This document shows positions 7,271-16,295 of a stretch of DNA of 64,000 nucleotides, piece after piece (the stretch's first letter is position 1; each line of letters starts with the position of its first letter). The notes beneath the pieces are model-generated. The model ran no database searches and was not told the origin of the DNA. It was given only the letters and a program-made list of their open reading frames with translations. The position numbers were made by a program, and so were the translations under genes. Source of the stretch: Chryseobacterium indologenes (GTDB lineage Bacteria > Bacteroidota > Bacteroidia > Flavobacteriales > Weeksellaceae); the NCBI RefSeq assembly GCF_018362995.1, contig NZ_CP074372.1, forward strand, positions 2,170,001 through 2,234,000, in the 5' to 3' direction.

Positions 7271-9931
7271 TTAAGTTAAATATTTTTTTTCCAGGTAGAA
7301 AGTTTCTTCTTTTATTGCTTTTTCTTCTACTTTAAAATTACTTTTCCACCAGCCCACTTCTCCTTCTATTTCTACTGAAAGAACTACTCCTGAAAATTTC
7401 AGGATCGGCTGTATGAATAATCCTTTGGAATCTGAATCCAATACAATATCTCCTCCAAAGTAAGAATCGGCTTTTGCAGCTGCTTTAAATGTCATAATTG
7501 GCTTTGATTTGGTTCCTTTTACTGTTCCAATCTCGACACTTACACTAAGTTCAATGGTAGCTCCCATTTTTCCTCCAATGGTGGTTTTACCCTGCATATT
7601 AATCCCGTTGATACTGTCAATTTTCAGGGCATCTACCATTATTTCCAGTTCGCCATAGAAAGTTGCTGTAAAGGTTACCGAAGCACCTAATTTTTCTAAT
7701 CCTCCACGGAATTTATTTATAATTCTCGCAGCAGCCGGGTTCCCTGTTGCCCCATAAGAGGCCGCCGCAATAGCAGCTCCCAGGATATCTATGACCACTT
7801 CAGCTCCGATAAGGGGTTTAAAACCAAAGCCCACTTCACCGATTACGCTGAGTGTATTTCTTTCATTCACTCTTTCCAGATACCATTTTCCTACGACGGT
7901 AAATTTTGGATATCTGACATTAAAACCTACCGGTATTGCTGTTTCTTTTGCTGCACTTTGCGCATAATTGATTGCATTTTGTACAATATTTACAGCGGTG
8001 GCAATCATTCTTGCTACCAGTTTAATTTTATCTGCAAATTCATTGGTAAAGCTTCTCTTTTCTCTCCCGGCATCCCATTCAGCGGATATTCCCAGCCCTA
8101 TTGAAATCGGAACTTTTCCGGTTTCATTCATTCTCATTCTGTTATATCCTGCCTGTCTGGATTTTTCCTGGTGTTTTGCATAAACAGATCCAGGCGGCAT
8201 ATTGGCCGCTTTATAATTAGATACATTTACTAAAAACTCAAGAGCAAGTTCCCATTTAATATCCGGATAAGCTTTGATAAGTACCGTAGTTCTTTTTTCA
8301 TTGCTGAAATATCTACAGCTGTGAACATGCAAATGAAACTGATTCGGATTGGACGCTGAAGGCCAGATGTATTCTATTGGAAAAGCACTGACTCTGGACA
8401 GGTTTGAATACACTCCATAAGTAAATGAAGGAGTTGTAAATGTTTTTACTGTGTCTCCTTTATCTATTGCCTGTCCTACGTCTACAACCAGGGTTTGTTT
8501 TTTATGTTTTCCTTTACTGTCTCTGAAGCATTCATTGGTTTGAAAACCTGTAATATCAATGATCAGATTTTTCTTTGTAGACACGCTGGGTGCCACCACT
8601 TCATAGTTTACGGTTTGGGCATCATGGGCATTGAATACAAATGAGATATCTACTCTACGGTTGTTTTCATAGTCTTTTTCGTTTTTGTATTTGATATTAT
8701 CTCTTCCCATTTTGTCATCTGTAGGATCTACTTCTCCTTTTCCTACAGAAATAATTCTTCTGGGATCTAATCCGCCATCTGCAAAGAATTTTTTGACAAC
8801 ATCTGCTCTTTTTTGAGAAAGTCCTCTGTTATAATTTTCTTTTCCTATAACGCAGGCATAACCACTGAGGTTCATGGTGGAATCTTTATGTTCAAGAAGG
8901 AATTTGAGCACGTTATTCAGGATTGCGACACCATCTTTATCAATGACCGTAGAATCAAATTTATAGAAGATGGTTCTTTGAATATGTTCCTGTAATTCTG
9001 CTGATTTTATCTGTTTTATACCCTCCCCGTTTTTAAAGACTGTAGCTATTGTATTGTTGGCTTTGCCGTCTTTTGTTTCATTTTCAGTGATTTTGATAAC
9101 TTCAAACTTGCATGGTTCCAGCCTTACAGAACTTACATCCGGCTTATATACTTTGGTTGGTGTCTGATTCTGGGCTCCGTTGGTATTGGTAGTAACTATT
9201 TTATTTTTTACATTCAGATAGATGGCATGAAGATCATCCCCCAGATTATCTTTGATGTATTGTTTTGATGCTGTATCTTTTACTTTAACATAGAATTCCT
9301 CTACATTCTGAATGTTGTCTACATACGCCATCCAGGCAAATGTATTTTCTATTTTCAGATTTATTTCCCCGTCAATTACCTGTACGTTGTTGTATGTATG
9401 CACCAGTTTATCTTTTTTTGCAGACTGCTGGTTCCATAGTTCAATACTTACGGTATTTCCATTCAGACCTTCTGTCATCAGGTTAAGGTGTACAATATGC
9501 CCGTAGGAAATATACTCGGTCTTTTTATTGTTTTTTATGCTTTTGCTGTTCTTTTGTGTGGACCACTTGCTGCTTACAATTTTGGGATCACACCAGCCCT
9601 TCACATACAATCCTGTATTATTTTTAGTATCTCTTACTCCGGAAAGACTTGCTTCAATATAAAACTGATAACTTCCGCAGTATTGTTTATCTATTAAAAA
9701 TTTATATCCGCCTGCAGAGGAAACCTGATTGATAATAATTTTTCTGCTGCTGTTCTGTCTCATCCAGATAATAGGTTTCTTTTTGTCTGCATCCGTAGTG
9801 CCAGGCAGCCATTCGTCAATACCAAACTGCACCCACTGGTCAGGCTTTATGGTAACCCTTTGGCCCGGTACAGACATTTTAGGATAATAAAGCCCACTTA
9901 CAACTTTTATTTTTTTTACGCCTTTTGCCAT
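7271..9931 (-). CDS. Large OmpA-domain protein, candidate T6SS effector or cargo
   Basis: 886 residues and no signal peptide. The first ~310 residues are beta-rich, with Ig-like strands. A complete OmpA/MotB-type peptidoglycan-binding domain sits in the middle at about 319-435 (FYKFDSTVIDKDGVAIL; LSQKRADVVKKFFADGGL; NRRVDISFVF). The final ~250 residues combine a hydrophobic, Ala-rich stretch (IGAEVVIDILGAAIAAASYG) with long alternating strands that look membrane-active or barrel-like. It is encoded directly after the PAAR-like protein (11-base gap). A cytoplasmic protein with a peptidoglycan-binding domain in a VgrG/PAAR operon is best explained as injected cargo. The toxic activity is unknown. 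Confidence 0.7.
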   Translation of the reverse strand: MAKGVKKIKVVSGLYYPKMSVPGQRVTIKPDQWVQFGIDEWLPGTTDADKKKPIIWMRQNSSRKIIINQVSSAGGYKFLIDKQYCGSYQFYIEASLSGVRDTKNNTGLYVKGWCDPKIVSSKWSTQKNSKSIKNNKKTEYISYGHIVHLNLMTEGLNGNTVSIELWNQQSAKKDKLVHTYNNVQVIDGEINLKIENTFAWMAYVDNIQNVEEFYVKVKDTASKQYIKDNLGDDLHAIYLNVKNKIVTTNTNGAQNQTPTKVYKPDVSSVRLEPCKFEVIKITENETKDGKANNTIATVFKNGEGIKQIKSAELQEHIQRTIFYKFDSTVIDKDGVAILNNVLKFLLEHKDSTMNLSGYACVIGKENYNRGLSQKRADVVKKFFADGGLDPRRIISVGKGEVDPTDDKMGRDNIKYKNEKDYENNRRVDISFVFNAHDAQTVNYEVVAPSVSTKKNLIIDITGFQTNECFRDSKGKHKKQTLVVDVGQAIDKGDTVKTFTTPSFTYGVYSNLSRVSAFPIEYIWPSASNPNQFHLHVHSCRYFSNEKRTTVLIKAYPDIKWELALEFLVNVSNYKAANMPPGSVYAKHQEKSRQAGYNRMRMNETGKVPISIGLGISAEWDAGREKRSFTNEFADKIKLVARMIATAVNIVQNAINYAQSAAKETAIPVGFNVRYPKFTVVGKWYLERVNERNTLSVIGEVGFGFKPLIGAEVVIDILGAAIAAASYGATGNPAAARIINKFRGGLEKLGASVTFTATFYGELEIMVDALKIDSINGINMQGKTTIGGKMGATIELSVSVEIGTVKGTKSKPIMTFKAAAKADSYFGGDIVLDSDSKGLFIQPILKFSGVVLSVEIEGEVGWWKSNFKVEEKAIKEETFYLEKKYLT

Positions 9932-9942
9932 TTTTTTATCAT

Positions 9943-10431
9943 TTAGATTGCACCATCCTGACCTCCTCCTGAAGGCTGTTCGTTATACATTTCTTCGGAA
10001 TCCACCAACGGATTAATCTGCTGCTGGACATCTTTATCTGCATTTTTAAAGTTCTGCTGGCTGGCATCTGCTCTCTGCCCGTGGTCTATAATCTCAATGC
10101 ATGGAGTCCCGGCAATGGCACATACGGCTTTGCTATCTTCTACAATGATATATCCGCCATTGCTGAGCTGTACCTTATCATAAAACTTCTGCCATTCTGT
10201 AACCATGATCTTGCAAGGTGGTGGCGGAACTCCCATTTTGGTACAGTTTCCGAATGTATTTTTTTCAAATGTGGCTGCTCCTATTTCTTTCGTGGTAACG
10301 ATCAGTTTTTTGGAAGCGCTTTTATCATTGGCATATTCTTTTTGGTGTGTAAGTACTTTCAGCTTGTCCGGAACCTGCCCGAACTGGCATTTGCACATGG
10401 CGCCCTGTACTACAATATGTTTTTCTGCCAT
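9943..10431 (-). CDS. PAAR-like DUF4280 spike-tip protein
   Basis: 162 residues matching the DUF4280 (PAAR-like) pattern: HIVVQGAMCKCQFGQVPDKL at the start, FGNCTKMGVPPPPCKIM in the middle and GYIIVEDSKAVCAIAGTPCI late. The paired cysteines fit a metal-stabilised conical tip. PAAR-type proteins sharpen the VgrG spike and attach effectors. The C-terminal ~35 residues are polar and Gln/Asn-rich, possibly a linker. The gene lies between the LysM protein and the large OmpA-domain protein, consistent with connecting the latter to the spike. Confidence 0.85.
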   Translation of the reverse strand: MAEKHIVVQGAMCKCQFGQVPDKLKVLTHQKEYANDKSASKKLIVTTKEIGAATFEKNTFGNCTKMGVPPPPCKIMVTEWQKFYDKVQLSNGGYIIVEDSKAVCAIAGTPCIEIIDHGQRADASQQNFKNADKDVQQQINPLVDSEEMYNEQPSGGGQDGAI

Positions 10432-10460
10432 ATTAATTTTATCTTTAGTGAAATGGTAAT

Positions 10461-11504
10461 TTAGTTTTTATCAATTCCTGAAACTGATACTGAAATCTTT
10501 TTTTCTTCCTGCAGCATGATACTGCATTCCAGGTAAAGAGATTCCGGAAGTGAAGTTTCTCCTTTCATATAGCTTATGAGTCTGAAAGTTCCTTCTTCAT
10601 TCATCACAGGTTCGTCTTCTATAATCAATGAAAAAGGTGATCTTCTTATAAAATCATCTATGTCTCTTTCTTCATATAATTTGCCTGATCCTTCTACAGT
10701 AATCAGACCTGTTTCTCCTTTTAACGGATCTGTTTGCAGCGTAAACTTATATCTGGGCTCAATTGCATTGTCTACTACAGGAAACGTTGCTGTCATCTCC
10801 GTTCTGTATTCTTTTCCGAAACTCTGATATATTCCAAAGAACAAAGTGCGGATGAAGTAATCATTTTTAAGGTAAAGATCTATTGCTTCAGGCTGGCTGA
10901 TCACTTTTTCAATCTTTCCGCAGTATTCGTCTACGGTTTGGCCTTCAAATTCTTTATACAATTCTTCTTTTACGGCCGGCCATCTTTTGATAAATACCTC
11001 AGCATTTTCCACTGCTTCAAACTTTCCCTGTTCATCTGTGCTGATCTGTAGCGGGTATAAAATCTTAGAGGTTCTGTACGCCAGGAGATCTGCAATTTCA
11101 TTGACTTCTTCTTCATTGAGATAAAGGTTTGATGTTCTGTCTATCTCAAAAAAATGATGTCTTTTCTCAGTTTTCAGCCAGCGAACTGATGTTTCATATT
11201 TTAATTCGCTTTTATTTTCTCCTTTTTCAATGGTAATGACAACACTGTATCTTCGCACTGAATTTTCCGGCTGAAAAATAAGCCTGTTTCCTCTTCCGAA
11301 TTTTACCAGAATGTTTTTATCTGCAACCGCCGTTCTGGGAATAAAAAGTTCTTTCTGCCCGTTAAGATTGATCAGGATCATGTCCTTAACAGCACAGTGG
11401 TTATTATGGAAGAGTTTTAATGCATCTTTATCCAACCCGTACAGCGAGGCTATACTTTTTAAAGTTTCATCTTTCTGAACGGTATGTATATTGTATTTCT
11501 GCAT
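10461..11504 (-). CDS. LysM-domain protein of the T6SS island
   Basis: 347 residues starting with a LysM-like module (about 4-57: YNIHTVQKDETLKSIASLYG ... ILINLNGQKELFIPR) but without a signal peptide. The remainder is a beta/alpha region of unknown family. Cytoplasmic LysM-like proteins occur in contractile injection systems next to spike components, where the module can connect spike or baseplate parts. Position, 29 bases upstream of the PAAR-like gene, supports a loader or adaptor role here. That role is inference. Confidence 0.7.
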   Translation of the reverse strand: MQKYNIHTVQKDETLKSIASLYGLDKDALKLFHNNHCAVKDMILINLNGQKELFIPRTAVADKNILVKFGRGNRLIFQPENSVRRYSVVITIEKGENKSELKYETSVRWLKTEKRHHFFEIDRTSNLYLNEEEVNEIADLLAYRTSKILYPLQISTDEQGKFEAVENAEVFIKRWPAVKEELYKEFEGQTVDEYCGKIEKVISQPEAIDLYLKNDYFIRTLFFGIYQSFGKEYRTEMTATFPVVDNAIEPRYKFTLQTDPLKGETGLITVEGSGKLYEERDIDDFIRRSPFSLIIEDEPVMNEEGTFRLISYMKGETSLPESLYLECSIMLQEEKKISVSVSGIDKN

Positions 11505-11556
11505 AAAAATATTCCTTCTTCAATTTCTTTATTTGTACGATATTTTTATTAAAAGT

Positions 11557-12969
11557 TTAGTGGATAACCCTTGTTCTGTTCGGTCTCGGATCCATCCCGA
11601 TTTTTTCCCTTCTTGCTGACCAGTGAAGGTATTTATGGCGAAGTTTTCTTAAATCGGCTTGTTCCTTTACTTCTTTCTGATAAGCATCCTGACGGTCTTC
11701 CGGGACTTCATTTCCTCCATAGGCATCTCTCAGTTCTTTATAATGTCTGAAAGAATAAGGTTTGCCATCTCCCATTACGTAAGTTCTGAGACGGTCTTTT
11801 ATTCCTATTAAAAACTGATCATTCAAAATGGAATATTTATCATCTGTCATTTTTTTCAGAGTGATAGGAAGGTCTTTATCAATGCCATATTCCGCCATAA
11901 AATGTAAAGGAATATAACTGAAAGTCTTCAGAAGATCACGTGATCCTCTTAACGATAAATAGAATCCGGGGGTGATGGTGAGCTCACCTTTTTCGTACCA
12001 GCCTTCATTTTCAAGCTCTGTTTTTAATGCTTCTAATTTGCTGCTGGTAGTCCATGACGTTTCTACTTCTTCCCATGTTTCCCTTCCGTTTTCATACGCA
12101 CCACCTACGTCACAGTGTACTCCTGGAAAAGTTTTTTCAGTTCCAATATGTACTCTTGTGAGGTCAAAGTTTTCTCTGTGCTCGTTTTCTGCAATAAAGT
12201 GAACTACTGTCTGAGCTTTTCCAATATCATTAAGACTAAGTTCTTCTACGTCATTGCTGAAATTGGGTACGGGTGACAAATATTTTGAGTAGGAAGAAAC
12301 GGTATCGTAAATCCCCAGAAACCTTACTTTTAAAACATCTACCTTTAATCCTGCTTCTTCGAGCTTAAGGCCAAGGTGCCCCCATTTCGGAAGTTCTTCT
12401 GCGTCTACACTTTTACCGTCATCATCTGAATAAGTGGTCACCGAAACAGCTTCGTTGGCAACGGTACGGGAAGAAGCTTTATATTTTGCTTTTCCAATTT
12501 CGTATACAAAATTCCGTGCGGCAGCAGCTCCACGGCTGAATCCGAATACATCGAAAGTAAGAATAGCAATTTTATCTGCTTTTTTTTCTGCTTTAATGGT
12601 TTTCACCTTTTTTACAATTTCTTCACAGCCTTTTCTCACTTTTGATCTGATCCCGGTTTCTCCGGTCCCGAAAGCGTATCCCAGCGTAGCATCTCCTTCT
12701 TTATCCAGTGTACCGATACCTTCTATGTAAATACCGAAGTTTTTATCATAGTTATCCCACATGCGGGCAACATTACTCCAGTCATTATTGTAGCTGGTAT
12801 TGTCTGTATCTTTTCCACCGTGTTTTTTATGAGCATCCGTTTTATTTTTTCTTTCGTCTGTATTGGTTTTATTATTCAGGGTTCCGTCAAAAAAAATCCC
12901 AATAGTAATATCCAGTACCTCCTCTTTGGATACAGATGGTGTATAACTTCCAAATTGATTGTTGTGCAT
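11557..12969 (-). CDS. DUF2235 alpha/beta-hydrolase, T6SS phospholipase-like effector (Tle1 type)
   Basis: 470 residues. The N-terminal DITIGIFFDGTLNNKTNTDE is the DUF2235 signature. The nucleophile elbow FGFSRGAAAARNF puts Ser145 in GxSxG. FLGIYDTVSSY follows at about 218-227, and FPGVHCDVGGAYENG (Asp287) supplies the family acidic residue. No signal peptide is present, as expected for a T6SS cargo. DUF2235 proteins include Tle1-type phospholipase effectors that attack target membranes. The gene lies 31 bases after the DUF2931 lipoprotein gene, a plausible immunity protein. Lipase activity is inferred from the family. Confidence 0.85.
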   Translation of the reverse strand: MHNNQFGSYTPSVSKEEVLDITIGIFFDGTLNNKTNTDERKNKTDAHKKHGGKDTDNTSYNNDWSNVARMWDNYDKNFGIYIEGIGTLDKEGDATLGYAFGTGETGIRSKVRKGCEEIVKKVKTIKAEKKADKIAILTFDVFGFSRGAAAARNFVYEIGKAKYKASSRTVANEAVSVTTYSDDDGKSVDAEELPKWGHLGLKLEEAGLKVDVLKVRFLGIYDTVSSYSKYLSPVPNFSNDVEELSLNDIGKAQTVVHFIAENEHRENFDLTRVHIGTEKTFPGVHCDVGGAYENGRETWEEVETSWTTSSKLEALKTELENEGWYEKGELTITPGFYLSLRGSRDLLKTFSYIPLHFMAEYGIDKDLPITLKKMTDDKYSILNDQFLIGIKDRLRTYVMGDGKPYSFRHYKELRDAYGGNEVPEDRQDAYQKEVKEQADLRKLRHKYLHWSARREKIGMDPRPNRTRVIH

Positions 12970-13000
12970 AGTTCTTGTTTTTAAATTGACTGAATAAACG

Positions 13001-14053
13001 CTATGATTCTATCTTTTGGGATACTCTGATTTTTGCTTTGGTAACGGCTAGTTTTTCTTTTTCAGATTCTAAAGACACCAGGACTTTAGTATTGTCTTCA
13101 TTGACTTTAATGGTAAGATTTATGTTTTTATCTTTACCTAGCTTCTGAAACAGGTCAAAAATTTCCTTATCATCAAAAGAGTCTATCCATACTGCATACC
13201 TGTTGTTATTTTTATCTTTCCAGTAAAAACCGCAGAACCTTGGAACAGCACGGCTTTTATAGGTATTGTCTTTCAAACTCTGGTCAAAAAGATTTTCCTG
13301 TTCTCCGTTATAATTGGTAAAACCGAAGTCTATCCATGTTGCTCCTTCCGGAAGAACTACTGAAGGTTTCCAGTTGTATTTCTCTCTGTATGTATTATAA
13401 ACATCTGCTGCTGGATATCCTTCTTTTTCAATTTTCTCGCGCACTTCCGGCTTGAATGTCTTATAAGAGGGATCTTTCAGCATTCTGTCTGCAAAGCCTT
13501 CATTTAGCATATACTGAGCATTATCGTATGCTTTTTCTTTGGTAATAATAGTATCATGAGCCTGGAAAGCTCCTATTTCTTTCTGGTTTCCCGCTCCTTT
13601 CATCCAAAGGACCACTCTGCCCTCCGGAGCCAATCCTACGACAAATGAGTTGTAGGTAGATTTCTTTTTCGTGTCCTGATCTACAAATCCTTCGTCAAAA
13701 AGGTTTTTGATCTTTTCTTTATCGAGATTCCATTTTCCGGTATAGAATTTTTTTTCTACCAAAGAATACCATGTGAATTCTAACTGATGAGGGGCATCCA
13801 TTCTTTCGGTGGTCACGTTCATCGTTCCTCCTTCTTTACCCCATCCTGTATTCTGTGTTCCCCAGATGGCATCAAAAGCGTAAGTGAAATCATCAGCCAC
13901 AATAGCTCCTTCATATACTTCCATCGGATATTCCTGTGGGGCAGAAACGGTTCCCAGCCAATTGTATTTTTCTTCCATTTTTTTATTCTGACAATTCGTT
14001 AATGAAAAACACCATATAAAAAGAATCAGCAGGTTGTATTTACTTATGACCAT
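13001..14053 (-). CDS. DUF2931 lipoprotein, candidate immunity protein for the DUF2235 effector
   Basis: 350 residues with a lipoprotein signal peptide (NLLILFIWCFSLTNCQNK, acylated Cys21). The mature N-terminal half matches DUF2931: YNWLGTVSAPQEYPMEVYEG, then WGTQNTGWGKEGG. A second half contains a similar aromatic/beta pattern (WIDFGFTNYNGEQ ... FCGFYWKDKNNNRYAVWID), suggesting two related domains. DUF2931 lipoproteins often sit beside T6SS lipase effectors as periplasmic immunity proteins. Here it overlaps the small VgrG-linked gene by 14 bases and precedes the effector gene, so immunity would be made first. Confidence 0.75.
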   Translation of the reverse strand: MVISKYNLLILFIWCFSLTNCQNKKMEEKYNWLGTVSAPQEYPMEVYEGAIVADDFTYAFDAIWGTQNTGWGKEGGTMNVTTERMDAPHQLEFTWYSLVEKKFYTGKWNLDKEKIKNLFDEGFVDQDTKKKSTYNSFVVGLAPEGRVVLWMKGAGNQKEIGAFQAHDTIITKEKAYDNAQYMLNEGFADRMLKDPSYKTFKPEVREKIEKEGYPAADVYNTYREKYNWKPSVVLPEGATWIDFGFTNYNGEQENLFDQSLKDNTYKSRAVPRFCGFYWKDKNNNRYAVWIDSFDDKEIFDLFQKLGKDKNINLTIKVNEDNTKVLVSLESEKEKLAVTKAKIRVSQKIES

Positions 14054-14210
14054 GGGACATAATCTTCTTGTTACTTGCTAAAACCAGATTATCTCTATGC
14101 GCTTCCACATTGATTTTCTTTGCTATTTTTTCAACCTTTTTTCCTACGCTCAGATGATAAGAATCTTTAACTGTGATGCGGAGATTGGTTGCTGTCTTTA
14201 TGATTGCCAT
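14040..14210 (-). CDS. Small VgrG-associated protein of 56 residues
   Basis: A basic 56-residue protein (MAIIKTATNLRITVKDSYHL ... KKIMSHGHK). I chose the ATG at 14210, one base after the vgrG stop, instead of an upstream ATG at 14237 that would overlap vgrG. The 3' end overlaps the DUF2931 gene by 14 bases. The sequence, with alternating hydrophobic and charged residues, resembles a short beta-strand extension of a spike. Its placement immediately after vgrG suggests a spike cap or adaptor. No family is recognised. Confidence 0.6.
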   Translation of the reverse strand: MAIIKTATNLRITVKDSYHLSVGKKVEKIAKKINVEAHRDNLVLASNKKIMSHGHK

Positions 14211-14211
14211 A

Positions 14212-16143
14212 TCAGAAAAGTTTTGATTTTTCAGCACTGTTGAATTCTACAATCTTTCCACTCTGCATGGTCATATTTTCCAGTTCGCTGAACATAGAAA
14301 TTTCACCTGCTATTTCGTTGGATGTTTCAGATTGTCTCTTGAATTCTTTTTCAATCATTTCTGTTCTGGTATCGGAAGTTTCTGTGATATCTCCCGAAGC
14401 CGTAAGTTTCATATCTTTTCCTGCAATGGAAACAATATTGTCGTTTGCGGTACTGGTAATGCTTGCTCCTGCTCCTATTGAAATTTCTTTTCCGGCTGTG
14501 ATATTGATATTGTCACCTGCATTTAAGGTAAAGTTTTTAGGTGCTTTCATGCTGATATTGCCCTGTCCGTCCATGAAATAAGTATTTCCACTCGGATCCA
14601 ATATCGTTACGCTACCTTCTTCATCATTCATTAGAATTCTGATTCCACTTCTGGTTTGAATAGACTTAAGGTGGTTGTTTACTCCTCCTCCTAATGCAAT
14701 ACCTCCATGAAACATTCCTCCCATTACAAAAGGTCTGTCCGGATGACTATGAACAAAGTTGACCATCACCTGATCTCCTACTTCAGGAATGGCTACATAA
14801 CCACGGTTTTGGGTAATCTGATCTGTTCCTCCTGCATCGGGACTCATCATACGGATAAAATGAGTAGTGTCGTTGGTCTGCCAGTCAAATCTTACCTGGA
14901 TTCTTCCCTGTCCTTCAGGATCTGTATTGGAAATTACCGTTGCGGTCTGCGGTTCAGCCTTTGGAATGGTGTATTCGGGCTTTGGAAGAAATCCTGTATC
15001 TGCCGCTATTCCTATGAAGCTTCCGTTATAATGACCTATGGTGTCAATTTCATGTTCTGCTTGTGTAATCATGATTCTGGTAAAATAAGAGGTTTCATTA
15101 GAATCCTGTTTACGCATCTGTACATCTGCTACACAACCCGGGTGCAGAAAAGGGACTGTTGTATTTCCTGAAATGGAAAAAACGTTGACAGCTTCGCTTC
15201 CTGATGCACTTTTCTGAGAATATTCAACATCAAGGTGTGTGGCAGCTTTGATAGGAGCTATCTGTAAAGCCGGAGTTTTATAAATAGACTCGTTATGACT
15301 GTATGCTGTTTTTGCCAGATCACCCACGTGTTTGATCGGTGTTGAACCGGAAGTCAGTCTTTCATTTTTATTGCTGTTGTAGCCATAGAATTGCGGCTTG
15401 GTGTGTACAGCTTTCAATTCCACTTTTATATCATTGGCGCTGCTTCCGTAGGTAAGGGTTATGGGCTTGTTCTGAGCAGGCAGTTTTCCGAAGTGTAAGA
15501 CTTCACCGTCATAATAGAACTGTTCACCATAAGCTTCAGCCATTCTTGCCAGATAGTTATAATGGGTTTCATCATACTGGCTGCTATAGATGATCTGAGA
15601 ATAGTTATTGGCATCTACCCTGATATCAAAACGGCTTTTGTCAATTCCCTGTTTGATCACTTCTTCTGCAATGATTCCTATATTTACAGACTGCGCGCCT
15701 CCAAAACTCTGGATATGTGGCGCCCCGTCAAGGAGAATGGTAGGACTGTATCCGGTAAGGACAATATTTCCCAGGCTCATTTGTTCCTGGCTGAATCCTA
15801 CTCCTGTAATCACTCCCACAAAGGTTCTTTCCGGGCTGTTGTCTATATCTTTATAGGAAATAACAGCTGTAAGCCGTTTTCCAAGAAACTTATTGGCTTC
15901 TTCCAATGAATGGGTCTGTCTGTCTCCCAGGGTATCATGTGCCAGTGTCAGCGTAAATTCGTGGTGTCGTCTGGTACTTTGTTTAAGCTTAAAATGTTTA
16001 TAGTACTTGATAATTTTCCCTTCTATGACAAGAGAAAGTTTTACCAAACGGTTGATACCTGTATGATGGTTTTCGGAAATACCATCTGCATTCTGCGTCG
16101 GACGAAAAGACGTCGCTTGTGATTTTCCAGGTGTATTTGACAT
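14212..16143 (-). CDS. vgrG: T6SS spike protein VgrG (TssI)
   Basis: 643 residues. The gp27-like base covers about 30-390 (including YDETHYNYLARMAEAYGEQF and NVFSISGN). The gp5-type OB fold is near 400-485, with ATVISNTDPEGQGRIQVRFD and GYVAIPEVGDQVMVNFVHSH followed by RPFVMGGMFHGG. A repetitive beta-prism needle is at about 505-590 (ISMKAPKNFTLNAGDNINIT). The last ~50 residues form a helical, Glu/Ser-rich tail without an obvious enzymatic domain, so effectors probably attach non-covalently. It heads the effector operon and is separated from tssD by a terminator, so the tube and spike genes can be expressed at different levels. Confidence 0.93.
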   Translation of the reverse strand: MSNTPGKSQATSFRPTQNADGISENHHTGINRLVKLSLVIEGKIIKYYKHFKLKQSTRRHHEFTLTLAHDTLGDRQTHSLEEANKFLGKRLTAVISYKDIDNSPERTFVGVITGVGFSQEQMSLGNIVLTGYSPTILLDGAPHIQSFGGAQSVNIGIIAEEVIKQGIDKSRFDIRVDANNYSQIIYSSQYDETHYNYLARMAEAYGEQFYYDGEVLHFGKLPAQNKPITLTYGSSANDIKVELKAVHTKPQFYGYNSNKNERLTSGSTPIKHVGDLAKTAYSHNESIYKTPALQIAPIKAATHLDVEYSQKSASGSEAVNVFSISGNTTVPFLHPGCVADVQMRKQDSNETSYFTRIMITQAEHEIDTIGHYNGSFIGIAADTGFLPKPEYTIPKAEPQTATVISNTDPEGQGRIQVRFDWQTNDTTHFIRMMSPDAGGTDQITQNRGYVAIPEVGDQVMVNFVHSHPDRPFVMGGMFHGGIALGGGVNNHLKSIQTRSGIRILMNDEEGSVTILDPSGNTYFMDGQGNISMKAPKNFTLNAGDNINITAGKEISIGAGASITSTANDNIVSIAGKDMKLTASGDITETSDTRTEMIEKEFKRQSETSNEIAGEISMFSELENMTMQSGKIVEFNSAEKSKLF

Positions 16144-16245
16144 ATTTTTTAGTGATTTGATTAATTTTCTAAACGATTATTCAACGGGCCGGGAATTTAA
16201 AAATAAAAACAAAAGTGCCTGCTGAATACAGTCTTAAAGGTAAAA

Positions 16246-16274
16246 AAAGACCGTCTTATTTAAGGACAGTCTTT
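16246..16274 (-). terminator. Terminator between tssD and vgrG
   Basis: A 7-bp stem AAAAGAC / GTCTTTT extends by three more pairs after one mismatch, and a T run follows on the minus strand. It lies just past the tssD stop and would limit read-through into vgrG. Confidence 0.75.
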
Positions 16275-16295
16275 TATTTTTTGCTCATGAAAGAC

